Below are positions 25,194 to 34,500 of a stretch of DNA of 35,566 bases, in pieces. Position 1 is the first letter of the stretch, and each line of letters begins with the position of its first letter. This DNA comes from Alphaproteobacteria bacterium (GTDB lineage: Bacteria > Pseudomonadota > Alphaproteobacteria > GCA-2731375): positions 1-35,566 of the forward strand of contig JAPYPT010000015.1 of assembly GCA_029937535.1 (NCBI GenBank), written 5' to 3'. Under the pieces are notes generated by a model, which was not told where the DNA came from, made no database searches, and saw nothing but the letters and a program-made list of their open reading frames with translations. The translations under genes were made by a program, and so were the position numbers.

Positions 25194-25976
25194 TCAGGCC
25201 ATCATGACGCCGCCGTCCACGGCGAGTTCCTGGCCGGTCACGTATTTCGACTCGTCACTGGCCAGATAGAGCACGGCGTAGGCGATGTCGTCGGGCTCGC
25301 CAATCTCCTTCAGCGGTATTCCCTTGCGGTAGCGCTCCCGCCCTTCCTCCACCGTGGCGGCGACGCCGAGCATGGCGTGCTGGCCCATGGGCGTATCGAT
25401 GGAACCGGGATGGATCGAATTGCAACGGATGCCGTAGCCGCGCCGGGCGCAATGATGCGCCACGGACTTGGAAAACTGGCGCACGCCGCCCTTGGAGGCG
25501 CCATAGGCCGCGGCATGGGCGGAGGCGCGCAGGCCGGCCACGGAGGAAATGTTGATGATCGAGCCGCCGCCGCTGTCGCGCATGGCCGGGATCGCATGCT
25601 TGCATCCAAGAAAGACGCCCTCCACGTTGACGCCATGGATGGCCCGCCAATCTTCCAGGGTCGCCGTCTCCGGGTTGTGCTCGGGCCCGCGCATGTAAAT
25701 TCCGGCCGCGTTGACCAGGATATGTAGCCCGCCAAGTTCGGCCACCACGGCCGCGACCGCCGCGCGCCAGGCGTCCTCATCCTGAACCTCCAGTGCCGCG
25801 AAGGATACCCCGGCCCCCAGCTCCTCGGCCGCCTTCGCACCAGCTTCGGCATTACGGTCAAGGATGCGTACGCGCGCGCCTTGTTCGGCCAAGCGCAGCG
25901 CGCAGGCTTTGCCAATTCCCGAGGCACCCCCGGTCACCATCGCGATCTTGCCCTCTGCTCGTCCCGTTCCGCTCAT
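25194..25976 (-). CDS. Short-chain dehydrogenase/reductase (SDR)
   Basis: A 260-residue classical SDR using NAD(P)H. The cofactor loop is TGGASGIGKA, with an acidic residue after strand 2 (ILDRNAEA) suggesting NAD(H). NAAGIY, catalytic Ser in IINISSVAG, the YGASK Tyr/Lys pair, and the PGSIDTPMG cofactor loop follow. The C-terminal VTGQELAVDGG is typical of the FabG-like branch. The substrate is not predictable. ATG at 25976 has GGAGG about seven bases upstream and is clearly preferred; an upstream in-frame start at 26120 would add 48 unrelated residues. It converges on the DsbA-like gene with only 13 bases between stops. Confidence 0.93.
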   Translation of the reverse strand: MSGTGRAEGKIAMVTGGASGIGKACALRLAEQGARVRILDRNAEAGAKAAEELGAGVSFAALEVQDEDAWRAAVAAVVAELGGLHILVNAAGIYMRGPEHNPETATLEDWRAIHGVNVEGVFLGCKHAIPAMRDSGGGSIINISSVAGLRASAHAAAYGASKGGVRQFSKSVAHHCARRGYGIRCNSIHPGSIDTPMGQHAMLGVAATVEEGRERYRKGIPLKEIGEPDDIAYAVLYLASDESKYVTGQELAVDGGVMMA

Positions 25977-26181
25977 CTCTCGGCCTCCCAATATTTTTTG
26001 CACTTGCGGCAACCGTGGCACATCCCCGGCAAGCCGACAATTGACGAATTCCGTACTCGTCCTCATAGCCAGAAATCGGCCTTGCCGCCTTTTAGTATTG
26101 AATTTATTCAGGATCGGCACGGTTCCGCCGGCACGACTTACTCGCTATGCTGCCGGGACTTAATAAGTACGGGAATGGGGA

Positions 26182-29100
26182 ATGGCGGCAACGACGCGCA
26201 AATGGCTGGATGGTTTGGGTCTGGACCAGTATGCGGACATGTTTGAAGAAAACGACCTGGATCTGGATCTGCTCACCGATTTGAGTGATGACGATCTTGA
26301 AAAGCTGGGCGTCACGTCGATGGGGCACCGGAAGAAATTAATGCGCGCCATTGGTGCCTTGGCGGATGGGTCCACGGACAACGACGCCGTGGCCGCGCCA
26401 ATTGAGCAACCCGCGCCACCCGAGGCTACACCCCCGGCCCCGCAACCGAGTGCCGTCAACAATACGCCGGGCGAACGGCGTCAATTGACCGTGATGTTTT
26501 GCGATCTTGTCGGCTCCACGGAACTTTCAACCCGGTTCGATCCTGAGGACATGCAGGATATCCTTCGGGCCTATCAGGATACCTGCTCGGAGGTCATCCG
26601 GCGGTTTGACGGTTTCATCGCCAAATACATGGGCGATGGCATCCTGATCTATTTCGGCTATCCCCAAGCCCAGGAAAAGGATGCCGAACGGGCGATATTG
26701 GCGGGGCTGGCCGTGATAGAGGCCATGCCGAAACTGAATTCAACGATGCCGGCGGACCGGCAGGTTGAGCTCGCCGTTCGTATCGGCATCGCCACCGGCA
26801 CCGTCGTGGTTGGCGAAAGTATTGGCAAAGGCGCGGCCCAGGAACTGGCGGTCGTGGGCGAAACCCCCAATCTGTCGGCGCGTTTGCAGGACTTGGCGCC
26901 GTCGAACGGCATGGTGATCTCCGGCCTGACCTGGCAATTAGGCGGTGACGGCTTCGAATGTATCGACCTTGGCAAGCAGAATTTAAAAGGGATTGAAGAG
27001 ACGTCGGCCGCCTGGCAGGTGGTCCGCGAACACGACAGCGAATTTGACGACGAGACGGGGGCAACGGTGGAAGCGCCACCCCTGGTCGGCCGGCAGGAGG
27101 AGTTGGGTCTATTGCTTCGGGCCTGGCAACAGGGCAAGGACGGTTCGGGCCAGGTGGTATCGATCAGCGGCGAGGCGGGCATCGGCAAGTCCCGGCTGAC
27201 GGAGGCCATCTCCGCCGAAGTCCGAAACGACGGCTTAACCCGCATCACCCTGCGCTGTTCACCGCATCACACGAACAGCACCCTTTATCCAGTCATTGCC
27301 CAGTTGCGGCGCGCCATGGGTTGGACAGGTGGCGATGATGGCGAGACCAGAATTGCCAAAATGGAAGCGGCATTGTCCGGGTTTCGGTTCGCGTCGGAAG
27401 AAACCATTCCCCTGATTGCCGCGTTATACGCCCTGCCGTTGCCGGAAGACCGCCATGCGCCATTGACGATGAACCCGCCGCAACAACGGCTCGCCACCCT
27501 GGATACGGTCGTGGCTTGGTTTCTGGAAGAGGCCGAGCGGAACCCGGTGCTGGCGGTTTGGGAAGATATTCACTGGGCCGACCCAACGACCCTGGAACTT
27601 CTGGAAATGATGATCGAACAGTGCCCCACCGCACCAATTTTGAATGTGCTCACCTTCCGGCCGGAATTCATGCCGACCTGGCCGGCCCGCTCCCACATCG
27701 TACCTTTGACCTTGAACCGATTGGAACGGCCGGAAGTCGAAGCCATGATCCACCACCTTGCGGGCGGCAAGGGACTACCAAAAGAAGTCACGGATCACAT
27801 CGTCGACCGCAGTGACGGCGTGCCGCTCTATGTGGGTGAACTGACCCGGGCAATTTTGACTTCTGGCTCACTTACCGAAAGCGACGACAGTTACGATTTG
27901 AGCGGACCGTTCAGCGACCTGTCGATCCCGGCGACCTTGCAGGATTCGCTGATGGCCAGGCTCGACAAGGTGCCGACGGTGCGCGAAGTGGCCCAGTTGG
28001 GCGCGGTGTTCGGCCGCGAATTTCCCTACGATATGCTGCATGCCGTGGGCGCAATCGAGGAATCGGCCTTGCGCGACGGTCTTGACCAACTGGTCGATGC
28101 GGAATTGCTGTACCAGCGCGGCCGAATACCGCGCGCCAAATACATGTTCAAACATGCCTTGATACAAGACGCCGCCTACCAGTCATTGCTGAAGCGCACC
28201 CGCCAGCATTTTCATACGGAGGTCGCGGCGCTGCTCTCGAACCGGTTCGCGGATACCGTGGATTCCAATCCTGAAATCCTCGCACATCATTATTCCGAAG
28301 CCGGCGATAACGATCAGGCGATAAATTATTGGCTCCAGGCCGGACAGTTGGCCATGCAGCGGTCCGCCAACCACGAGGCAATCGGGCATTTGCACAAAGG
28401 CCTGGCCCTGTTGCCGGAAGGTGACGAAAAAGCCAGCCAGGAACTCGCCATGCGGCGCCTGCTAGGCACCGCGTTCATGGCGACCAAAGGCTACGGCGCG
28501 CCCGAAACCGCCGAGACCTTTGATCGCGCCCGCCAACTTTGCGCCATCGTTCGCGACGACAGCATTTTTCCCGTGATGTTTGGCGTCTGGGTCAGCGCCC
28601 TTACCCGCGGCATGCACCCATCAGCCAGCGAAATGGCCGTCGAAATGCAGGATCTCGTGGCGCGGACCGATGATGTCTATACAAATCTGTCCGCACATTT
28701 GATGTCGGCTGTTTCACAAATGCACGTTGGCAATCTGCTTGATGCCAAGGATAATTATGACGCCGGCATCAGAATTGCAGAGACCTTGGACGCAGAGGAA
28801 ACCAACGCGGGCGCCCTGCTTATTGGACTTGATGTGGCGGTCGCGGGGTTTGCTTATGGCGCCTGGTGCGAATGGTTGCTCGGCTACCCGGACACCGCGC
28901 TAAAACATTGTCAGCGCGCGCTCGCGTCACTGGAAAATTCCCAACATGGCTATTCCCATAGCCGGGCGCTTTATTGGTGTTCCGTGGCCTACCAGTTCTG
29001 CGGTGATTGGCGGACAGTTTCAGACATCACGGAAGTTGCGGTCGACAAGGCAAAGGAACATGGCCTGGCCATGGTGGTCGCCGTGGGTCGGATCATGTAT

Positions 29101-29598
29101 GGCTCCGCGCAGGCCGCGCTGAATGACGACGGCGGGCAAAGCGCGGAGGTGGCGGATGCATTGACGGCCTATGCCGCGACCGGGGCCCGTTTCCAGGCAC
29201 CCTATCACCACACGCTGTTGGCCGAACTGCATCTACGCAATGGCGAGATTGATGCGGGTTTGGATGTCCTCAACAATGCCCAGCATATGGTTGAGGAAAC
29301 CGGAGAAATTTTCTTTCAGGCCGAGATATTCCGGCTCAAGGGCGAACTCCTGCTGGCCGGCGGCGGCAAGCAGGCGGAGGCCGAAGACTGCTTTGAAATG
29401 GCGCTGGAAATCGCCCGGGCCCAGGATGCAAAATCCCTGGAACTGCGCGCGGCGGGCAGTCTGGCCCGGCTTTGGGACGGTCAGGGCAGGCGCGGCGAAG
29501 CCCGCGATCTGCTGGCGCCGGTCTATGGCTGGTTCACCGAGGGCTTCGGCACCCAGGACCTGATGGAAGCCAAGGCGTTGCTGGAGCGGTTGGCGTAG
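26182..29598 (+). CDS. Class III adenylate/guanylate cyclase with SAM, AAA ATPase and TPR regions
   Basis: A 1138-residue soluble signalling protein. Residues ~3-62 form a SAM domain (WLDGLGLDQYADMFEEN, LGVTSMGHRKKLMRAI). The class III cyclase domain (~95-280) has both metal aspartates (D108 in VMFCDLVGSTEL and the Asp of KYMGDGILIYF) and the Asn/Arg pair (TPNLSARLQDL), so it should be active. Then comes an AAA/STAND-type ATPase region with Walker A GEAGIGKS (~330) and Walker B LAVWEDIHWADP, and a long helical TPR-like half (~690-1138). The layout resembles MalT-like STAND proteins fused to a cyclase. The product (cAMP or cGMP) cannot be settled by eye. Start ATG 26182 has GGGG directly upstream. 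The stop lies 19 bases from that of the opposing cyclase. Confidence 0.9.
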   Translation: MAATTRKWLDGLGLDQYADMFEENDLDLDLLTDLSDDDLEKLGVTSMGHRKKLMRAIGALADGSTDNDAVAAPIEQPAPPEATPPAPQPSAVNNTPGERRQLTVMFCDLVGSTELSTRFDPEDMQDILRAYQDTCSEVIRRFDGFIAKYMGDGILIYFGYPQAQEKDAERAILAGLAVIEAMPKLNSTMPADRQVELAVRIGIATGTVVVGESIGKGAAQELAVVGETPNLSARLQDLAPSNGMVISGLTWQLGGDGFECIDLGKQNLKGIEETSAAWQVVREHDSEFDDETGATVEAPPLVGRQEELGLLLRAWQQGKDGSGQVVSISGEAGIGKSRLTEAISAEVRNDGLTRITLRCSPHHTNSTLYPVIAQLRRAMGWTGGDDGETRIAKMEAALSGFRFASEETIPLIAALYALPLPEDRHAPLTMNPPQQRLATLDTVVAWFLEEAERNPVLAVWEDIHWADPTTLELLEMMIEQCPTAPILNVLTFRPEFMPTWPARSHIVPLTLNRLERPEVEAMIHHLAGGKGLPKEVTDHIVDRSDGVPLYVGELTRAILTSGSLTESDDSYDLSGPFSDLSIPATLQDSLMARLDKVPTVREVAQLGAVFGREFPYDMLHAVGAIEESALRDGLDQLVDAELLYQRGRIPRAKYMFKHALIQDAAYQSLLKRTRQHFHTEVAALLSNRFADTVDSNPEILAHHYSEAGDNDQAINYWLQAGQLAMQRSANHEAIGHLHKGLALLPEGDEKASQELAMRRLLGTAFMATKGYGAPETAETFDRARQLCAIVRDDSIFPVMFGVWVSALTRGMHPSASEMAVEMQDLVARTDDVYTNLSAHLMSAVSQMHVGNLLDAKDNYDAGIRIAETLDAEETNAGALLIGLDVAVAGFAYGAWCEWLLGYPDTALKHCQRALASLENSQHGYSHSRALYWCSVAYQFCGDWRTVSDITEVAVDKAKEHGLAMVVAVGRIMYGSAQAALNDDGGQSAEVADALTAYAATGARFQAPYHHTLLAELHLRNGEIDAGLDVLNNAQHMVEETGEIFFQAEIFRLKGELLLAGGGKQAEAEDCFEMALEIARAQDAKSLELRAAGSLARLWDGQGRRGEARDLLAPVYGWFTEGFGTQDLMEAKALLERLA

Positions 29599-29617
29599 CT
29601 GGATTCTTCGGGCCGCT

Positions 29618-31414
29618 CTATTCGGGAAGCCCGGCCTGCCGCAAGGTCTCTAGTAGTTTTGCACCGAAGTCTCTGTCCTTGTCATTTCCGAGAAACACGC
29701 CGCTCTGCATTCGTTTCACACCGATGCCCGGAATAAATCTACGTAGATTTCGTATATATTCCCTGCCGCGCTCCATCTCGCCCTGGGACATCGCGATGAA
29801 CGCAAGGCCACTCAAGGCTGAACCTCTCGTGAAGGGGTTCTTGGTGTCGGACGCCACATGCGCCGCGAATATGGCCTTGGCCTCTTCGTATGCATCTAGT
29901 TTCACCAGGCCCCAGGCGAGCGCACCCGCGACCCAGTCGGGATAATAAGGCTCCAGCCGCATGGACCGTCTGAGGATCGCCACGGCCTCTTCGGTCTGGC
30001 CCGACTGTAGTTTCAGGAAGCCCGCGTTTGAGACGACCATTCCGGACCTCGGTTCGAGCTCGATGATGCGGTCGGCATGGGCGATAACGCTGTCGTGGTC
30101 TCCGCTGTTCAATGCCAACCAGCCGAGCACGGCATGTCCATCGGCATTATCCTTGATTTCAATTGACCGTTCCGCAAGTTCCCTTGCCTTGGCGGTGTTC
30201 TCTGCGGCACCATCACCAAGGCCAAGCTGGATTTTCTGATAGTAGATCCAGGCCATGTTGAAATTAGCGATGGATGAGTTGGGGTTGGCGTCATAGGCAC
30301 GCTTCAACCGCCATTCGGCCTCGGCATGATCTTCCGGCGTGGCCACGGTGAAGTGTCTGCGGCCTTCCACATAGAGGCGGAAAAGTTCCGGGTCCGCAAA
30401 TTCCGCGCGCCAGGACCGGGCCTGCTGACCCAGGGTAAGCTCGACCTGGATCTCTTCCAAAACACGCCGGGAGATATCGTCCTGGACCTGAAAAAGATTG
30501 TCCAGTTCACGGTCATAGCGCTCTGCCCAAATATGGCGGCCGTCGGAGGCATCGATCAACTGCGCGGCGATACGCAACCGATTGCCGGCGGACTGAACGC
30601 TGCCCTCCAGAACATACCGGGCGCCCAGTTTCTTGGCCACGTCCTGGACCAGGACCGCTTTGTTCTTGAAGGTAAACGTGGAATTGCGGGCAATGATGGA
30701 TAGGTCGGGAAAGGCCGCAAGGTCGGCAATAATGGTTTCCGTCAAACCATCGCCGATATAATCCTGCTTCGGGTCGCCGGACAGATTATCGAAGGGGAGC
30801 ACGGCAATGGAGGGTTTCGATGGCATAACGTAAGTATGGACGGCGCTGTCCTCCGCCATCCCTTCGGTTGGCGCGGCTGCCGCGGCGCCGTGTCCACGCC
30901 ATCGCCAGACCTGGATCGGCCGGACGATATTCTTGACCGCATGCTCGCCGCCGTCGTCCCAGGCCACATCGAGCCGGTCCCGGACCTGCCGGTAGGCATC
31001 GTCCGAGAGAACAATGCCGCCCGGCTCACAAAGATTTTCCAGACGGGCGGCAATGTTGACGCCCTCGCCCAACAGATCATCGCCATCCGCCACCACATCG
31101 CCGATATTGACGCCGATGCGGTATTCAATGCGCCGTTCGGTTGGAATATCGATGTTTCTTGCCGCCAAGCCGTGCTGCACGGCGATGGCGCAACGCACGG
31201 CCTCCACGGCGCTGGGGAATTCAAGCAGGAAACTGTCACCGGCGGTATTGGCGATGCGTCCATGATAATCTTTCAGAAGCGGCTCGATCAGCTCCACCCG
31301 GTGGCTGCGCTGGGCGGCTAGGGCTCCTTCCTCGTCAAGCCCGACAAGCCGCGAGAAGCCGGCAATATCCAGCGCCACGATGGTTGTCAGTCTGCGTTGT
31401 GCACCCTCGGCCAT
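29618..31414 (-). CDS. Class III adenylate cyclase with TolB-like and TPR regions
   Basis: A 598-residue protein. The N-terminal cyclase domain (~5-175) has D16 in IVALDIAGFSRL, D60 in NTAGDSFLLEF and Asn/Arg in GEGVNIAARLENL. A linker is followed by a TolB N-terminal-like domain (PSIAVLPFDNLSGDPKQDYI, IGDGLTETIIADLA, LGARYVLEGSVQ, ~210-345) and C-terminal TPR repeats (~350-590). This architecture is common among soluble alphaproteobacterial cyclases, which often occur in many paralogues. The second metal motif is GDS rather than GDG, and the Lys that helps select adenine is not obvious, so activity should not be assumed. No transmembrane segment is seen. It is divergent from the GFA-family gene. 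Confidence 0.9.
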   Translation of the reverse strand: MAEGAQRRLTTIVALDIAGFSRLVGLDEEGALAAQRSHRVELIEPLLKDYHGRIANTAGDSFLLEFPSAVEAVRCAIAVQHGLAARNIDIPTERRIEYRIGVNIGDVVADGDDLLGEGVNIAARLENLCEPGGIVLSDDAYRQVRDRLDVAWDDGGEHAVKNIVRPIQVWRWRGHGAAAAAPTEGMAEDSAVHTYVMPSKPSIAVLPFDNLSGDPKQDYIGDGLTETIIADLAAFPDLSIIARNSTFTFKNKAVLVQDVAKKLGARYVLEGSVQSAGNRLRIAAQLIDASDGRHIWAERYDRELDNLFQVQDDISRRVLEEIQVELTLGQQARSWRAEFADPELFRLYVEGRRHFTVATPEDHAEAEWRLKRAYDANPNSSIANFNMAWIYYQKIQLGLGDGAAENTAKARELAERSIEIKDNADGHAVLGWLALNSGDHDSVIAHADRIIELEPRSGMVVSNAGFLKLQSGQTEEAVAILRRSMRLEPYYPDWVAGALAWGLVKLDAYEEAKAIFAAHVASDTKNPFTRGSALSGLAFIAMSQGEMERGREYIRNLRRFIPGIGVKRMQSGVFLGNDKDRDFGAKLLETLRQAGLPE

Positions 31415-31553
31415 GGAGCGGAGTGTACCGGCCCGCGCCGGGAGAAGCTATCCGGCTATAGAATTCAGGCTGATCGTATACTAACTTTCGAACCAGACCC
31501 TCAAGGGGCGCCGAACACGGCGGGTTTGATTGACTGAATTTATTGGGAGACGA

Positions 31554-31961
31554 ATGGTGAAAATTGACGGCGGCTGCCACTGCGGCAACATTACATATGA
31601 GGCCGACATTGATCCCGAGACGGTCGGCATATGCCATTGCACGGACTGCCAGGCGCTTTCGGGTTCGGCCTTCCGGATGATCGGAATGGCGCCGGCGGAG
31701 AGCTTCAAACTCCTGTCAGGCGAGCTCAAAACCTACATCAAGATAGGCGACAGCGGTGCCGAACGGCCGCAGATGTTTTGTCCCGATTGCGGATCGCCCA
31801 TCTATGCGACCGGCGTTGGGGAGGCATCGAAGAACTATAATATCCGCCTTGGTACGGTTCGCCAGCGCGCGGCCTTGACGCCCAAATTTCAAGTATGGAC
31901 CGGCTCGGCGCACGGCTGGCTGGAAGATTTGGCGTCCGTTCGGACCATGGACAGAAAATAG
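31554..31961 (+). CDS. GFA (glutathione-dependent formaldehyde-activating) family protein
   Basis: A 135-residue zinc protein of the GFA/CENP-V fold. Zinc ligands are visible as GGCHCGNITYEA (CxC), ICHCTDCQALSG (CxC plus Cys) and MFCPDCGSPIY (CxxC). The family type enzyme forms S-hydroxymethylglutathione, but most bacterial members are untested and no glutathione-dependent formaldehyde dehydrogenase gene is present here, so a formaldehyde role is only a family label. The ATG at 31554 has GGGAGA just upstream; a TTG at 31530 would add eight residues. It is a single-gene unit followed by two palindromic repeats. Confidence 0.9.
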   Translation: MVKIDGGCHCGNITYEADIDPETVGICHCTDCQALSGSAFRMIGMAPAESFKLLSGELKTYIKIGDSGAERPQMFCPDCGSPIYATGVGEASKNYNIRLGTVRQRAALTPKFQVWTGSAHGWLEDLASVRTMDRK

Positions 31962-31970
31962 GCGTGTCTT

Positions 31971-32031
31971 AGAGCAATTCCGATCCAATGTGAATCGCGA
32001 AGCGATTCTAAGTGATTGGAAAAATTGCTCT
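31971..32031. repeat. Complete copy of AGAGCAATT palindrome family
   Basis: Outer arms AGAGCAATT (31971-31979) and AATTGCTCT (32023-32031) are perfect inverted repeats. A second perfect hairpin GAATCGC-GAA-GCGATTC is nested inside. Layout and outer arms match the copy at 10606-10678. It lies between the convergent GFA-family and P450 genes. Confidence 0.65.
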
Positions 32032-32047
32032 AATCTTAAAAATCGGA

Positions 32048-32068
32048 GCATTTCCCGATCGGAAATGC
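32048..32068. repeat. Palindrome adjoining the AGAGCAATT repeat
   Basis: Perfect 8-bp arms GCATTTCC and GGAAATGC around CGATC. It is placed 16 bases after the end of the larger palindrome and 24 bases before the P450 stop. It could act as a bidirectional transcription barrier between the two convergent genes, though no T-tract follows the stem. Confidence 0.5.
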
Positions 32069-32092
32069 GCTAGCGGGCAAGCCGAAATAACA

Positions 32093-33298
32093 TCAAAAGC
32101 GAACCGGAACCGTGCGGGCGCCGCGAACCTGGCCGGCGGACCAGGTAACGGCGTCAGGGTCGCTGAGTTCGAATTCCGGAATGCGCGCGAACCAGGCCGC
32201 AAGCGCGACCTCCATCTCCAATCGTGCAAGGTTTGAGCCGGCGCAACGGTGGATGCCGACGCCAAAGGCAACATGGCGGTTCTTTTGCCGCCCGATGTCG
32301 GCTTCATCCGGACATTCGAAGACCGCCGGATCACGGTTCGCCGCCGGGAAACTGAGGATCATTCTCTCGCCGCGTTTGAACGTGAAACCGTCATGCTCCA
32401 CATCCGCCATGGCGACGCGGCCGGCGGAGGCCGGTGCGTGCAGACGCAACATCTCCTCCACGGCGCTGGAGAGCAGCTCCGGTTCCGCCACCAGACGCCG
32501 ACGGTCGTCGGGATGGGTGGCGAAATGCAACAGCGAAGAGCCAATCGAGCTCCACGTGGTATCGACGCCCGCCACCAATAGCAGCATGCACATGTTCAGG
32601 ATCACAATGTCCGAAACGGGTTCGCCATCGATGTCACTGGCCTGCAGCCGCGAAATATAATTATCGCCCGGATCGGTTCGCTGCTTGGCTATTTCCTCGC
32701 CAAGGAAACCGCGGATGGCCCGGTAGCTTTCGGAGCGCAGTTCGAAGTTGGCGGCGCCCAGTTCAACAAGGCCCCGAACCCAGCCAACCAATTCATCCGT
32801 CCGTCCAAGATCTACACCCAACAAGTGACCAATCACCCGCGGGGAAATTTGCCGGGCATAATCCTCGGCCGCATCGCAGGCGCCCTTGTCAATAAAGCCG
32901 TCGATGAGACCGTGGCATAGCTGTTCGGTGAACGGCCTGTGTGCTTCGACAGCCTTCATCGAAAAGAATGGCAACAGCAAACGCCGCAGGGGGCTATGTT
33001 CGGGTGGATCCTTGGTCAGTGGCGGAAATAGATCGGCGTAGTGATCGGCCAGAATATCCTTGCTGTCCTCCATGGGAAAAACGGTCGGTTGGCGGTTCGA
33101 AAGTTCCGGCGTTTTTCTGACCAGGGCCTGGACATCATCGTAACTGGTGGCGACCCAAGCGCCGCCCCAACGCTCCGTATGGGCGATCGGGCAGCGCTCT
33201 CTCATTTCCCGCCAAACTGGACCTGGGTCCAGGTTGTAATCGGGATCCAGTATATCAAAATCCGTCGTCCAGTCGCTTGCCGGCTTCCGTTCATCCAC
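32093..33298 (-). CDS. Cytochrome P450
   Basis: A 401-residue soluble bacterial P450. The heme-thiolate loop FGVGIHRCAGSNLARLE gives C352 as axial ligand. The I-helix oxygen-activation motif is LLVAGVDTTWSS and the K-helix ExxR lies in VEEMLRLHAP. The meander and C-helix regions also fit (KDPPEHSPLRRLLLPFFS). It would need a ferredoxin and reductase, neither of which is in the window. The substrate is unknown; the sequence style recalls CYP families that hydroxylate terpenoids, steroids or aromatics. The start is GTG at 33298 with GAGG about nine bases upstream. It is preceded on the same strand by the EamA transporter, 114 bases away. Confidence 0.95.
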   Translation of the reverse strand: MDERKPASDWTTDFDILDPDYNLDPGPVWREMRERCPIAHTERWGGAWVATSYDDVQALVRKTPELSNRQPTVFPMEDSKDILADHYADLFPPLTKDPPEHSPLRRLLLPFFSMKAVEAHRPFTEQLCHGLIDGFIDKGACDAAEDYARQISPRVIGHLLGVDLGRTDELVGWVRGLVELGAANFELRSESYRAIRGFLGEEIAKQRTDPGDNYISRLQASDIDGEPVSDIVILNMCMLLLVAGVDTTWSSIGSSLLHFATHPDDRRRLVAEPELLSSAVEEMLRLHAPASAGRVAMADVEHDGFTFKRGERMILSFPAANRDPAVFECPDEADIGRQKNRHVAFGVGIHRCAGSNLARLEMEVALAAWFARIPEFELSDPDAVTWSAGQVRGARTVPVRF

Positions 33299-33412
33299 GA
33301 TGTGCGCCTCTTGATAGTCTCATTTACGCAATTTGAGTCTATTGCCGTGCCGCGAAAATTACCACCGTGCAGATACTGCAACAATTTCAGGTTTTGAATC
33401 ACCGGATGGTTT

Positions 33413-34363
33413 TTATCTTTCAACCAACGGCCTACTACCGCCTTCGGCATTGGGTCGCTCCGAAAACACCCTGCCCCACAAGCCCGTCAGCGCGCCATTG
33501 CCAATGAAGATGCCGCTCACTACCAACGCCAATCCCGCGATCAGAACGAACTCCAACGCTTCACCGATAAGGAGAACGCCGAACAACATGGCAGTGATGG
33601 GGTTCAGGGTCAGGTACAGCACGGTGGTCGTGGGGGGAAGCCAGCGCAAGGCCCAGGTGAACAGCGAAAATTGGATGGCGCCGGCAAATGTGCCAAGAAA
33701 CATCACGGCCAGCCAACCCTCCGCGCTGAATGTGGGAATACCGCTCACGCCTGATTGGAAATAGGTCAGGGGAAACAGCGCCCCCACCGCGAACACCATC
33801 GCCAAAGCCGTCACGAACAACGGCCCATGGCGCATGAGGGTACCCCGGCTGAAGACCGAATAAATTGCGGCGCTGAATACCCCCAGCAGCATCAAACTAT
33901 CGCCCACAAAATAATCGGATTGGGAAAGCTTCATCGCTTCCGGCCCGAAGACAATCGCGATACCCGCGAATGCCAGGCCAACGGCCATGAGCTTTTGCAG
34001 GGTCAGCCTTTCCCGGCCGAAAATCACCGCCACGATCAAGGTTTGAACCGGTATGGTCGCCAGGCCAACGGCCCCGCGCGCGGCGGGAATGTATTGCAGG
34101 GAGGCATTGAAAGCCCAGGGAAAGAAGCCAAAGAAAAGCAGGCCGAGCACGGCGATTTTGCCATATTCGGTAAGGGGAATTCTGGTTTTCGGCCAGATGA
34201 AGGGCAGGATCGGCACAAAGCATATGACGCCGATGAAATACCGGTAAAACGCCAGGGCCAGCGGATCGGTCTCGCCGATGACGAAGCGCGTGGCGACAAC
34301 GGCGGCGCCCGCGCTCAGGGCGGCAATGGCAGCCGCAAAATGCGCCAACACTGTCTTGTTCAT
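33413..34363 (-). CDS. EamA/DMT superfamily transporter
   Basis: A 316-residue inner-membrane protein with about ten hydrophobic segments arranged as two EamA repeats (starting near LAHFAAAIAALSAGAAVVATRF and DSLMLLGVFSAAIYSVFSRG). Drug/metabolite family members mostly export amino acids, purines or other small molecules; the cargo is unknown here. The ATG at 34363 has GGAGT eight bases upstream and is preferred over the one at 34390. It is divergent from an HxlR-type regulator with a strong palindrome between them, so HxlR probably controls it. The P450 downstream might be co-expressed. Confidence 0.9.
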   Translation of the reverse strand: MNKTVLAHFAAAIAALSAGAAVVATRFVIGETDPLALAFYRYFIGVICFVPILPFIWPKTRIPLTEYGKIAVLGLLFFGFFPWAFNASLQYIPAARGAVGLATIPVQTLIVAVIFGRERLTLQKLMAVGLAFAGIAIVFGPEAMKLSQSDYFVGDSLMLLGVFSAAIYSVFSRGTLMRHGPLFVTALAMVFAVGALFPLTYFQSGVSGIPTFSAEGWLAVMFLGTFAGAIQFSLFTWALRWLPPTTTVLYLTLNPITAMLFGVLLIGEALEFVLIAGLALVVSGIFIGNGALTGLWGRVFSERPNAEGGSRPLVER

Positions 34364-34395
34364 CAGTTCCACTCCTTTGTTTGCAGGCATTCCGC

Positions 34396-34424
34396 CTAGT
34401 GACTTTCGATTTGCAAGTCACTAG
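34396..34424. promoter_or_regulatory. Palindromic operator between eamA-like and hxlR-like genes
   Basis: Perfect 10-bp inverted repeat CTAGTGACTT / AAGTCACTAG with a 9-base spacer. A third related half-site, AAGTGACTA, lies at 34449-34457. On the plus strand TTGCAA (34411-34416) and TAACTT (34434-34439) have 17-base spacing; on the minus strand TTGCGT and TACCTA also have 17. Both candidate promoters overlap the palindrome, so a bound HxlR dimer could repress both genes. HxlR proteins typically bind such dyads next to their own gene. Confidence 0.6.
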
Positions 34425-34500
34425 GTATACGATTAACTTTAAAAACGCAAGTGACTATGGTACCCATGCCGGCAACCGGTTTTTGATAGTGGTGCATGAC

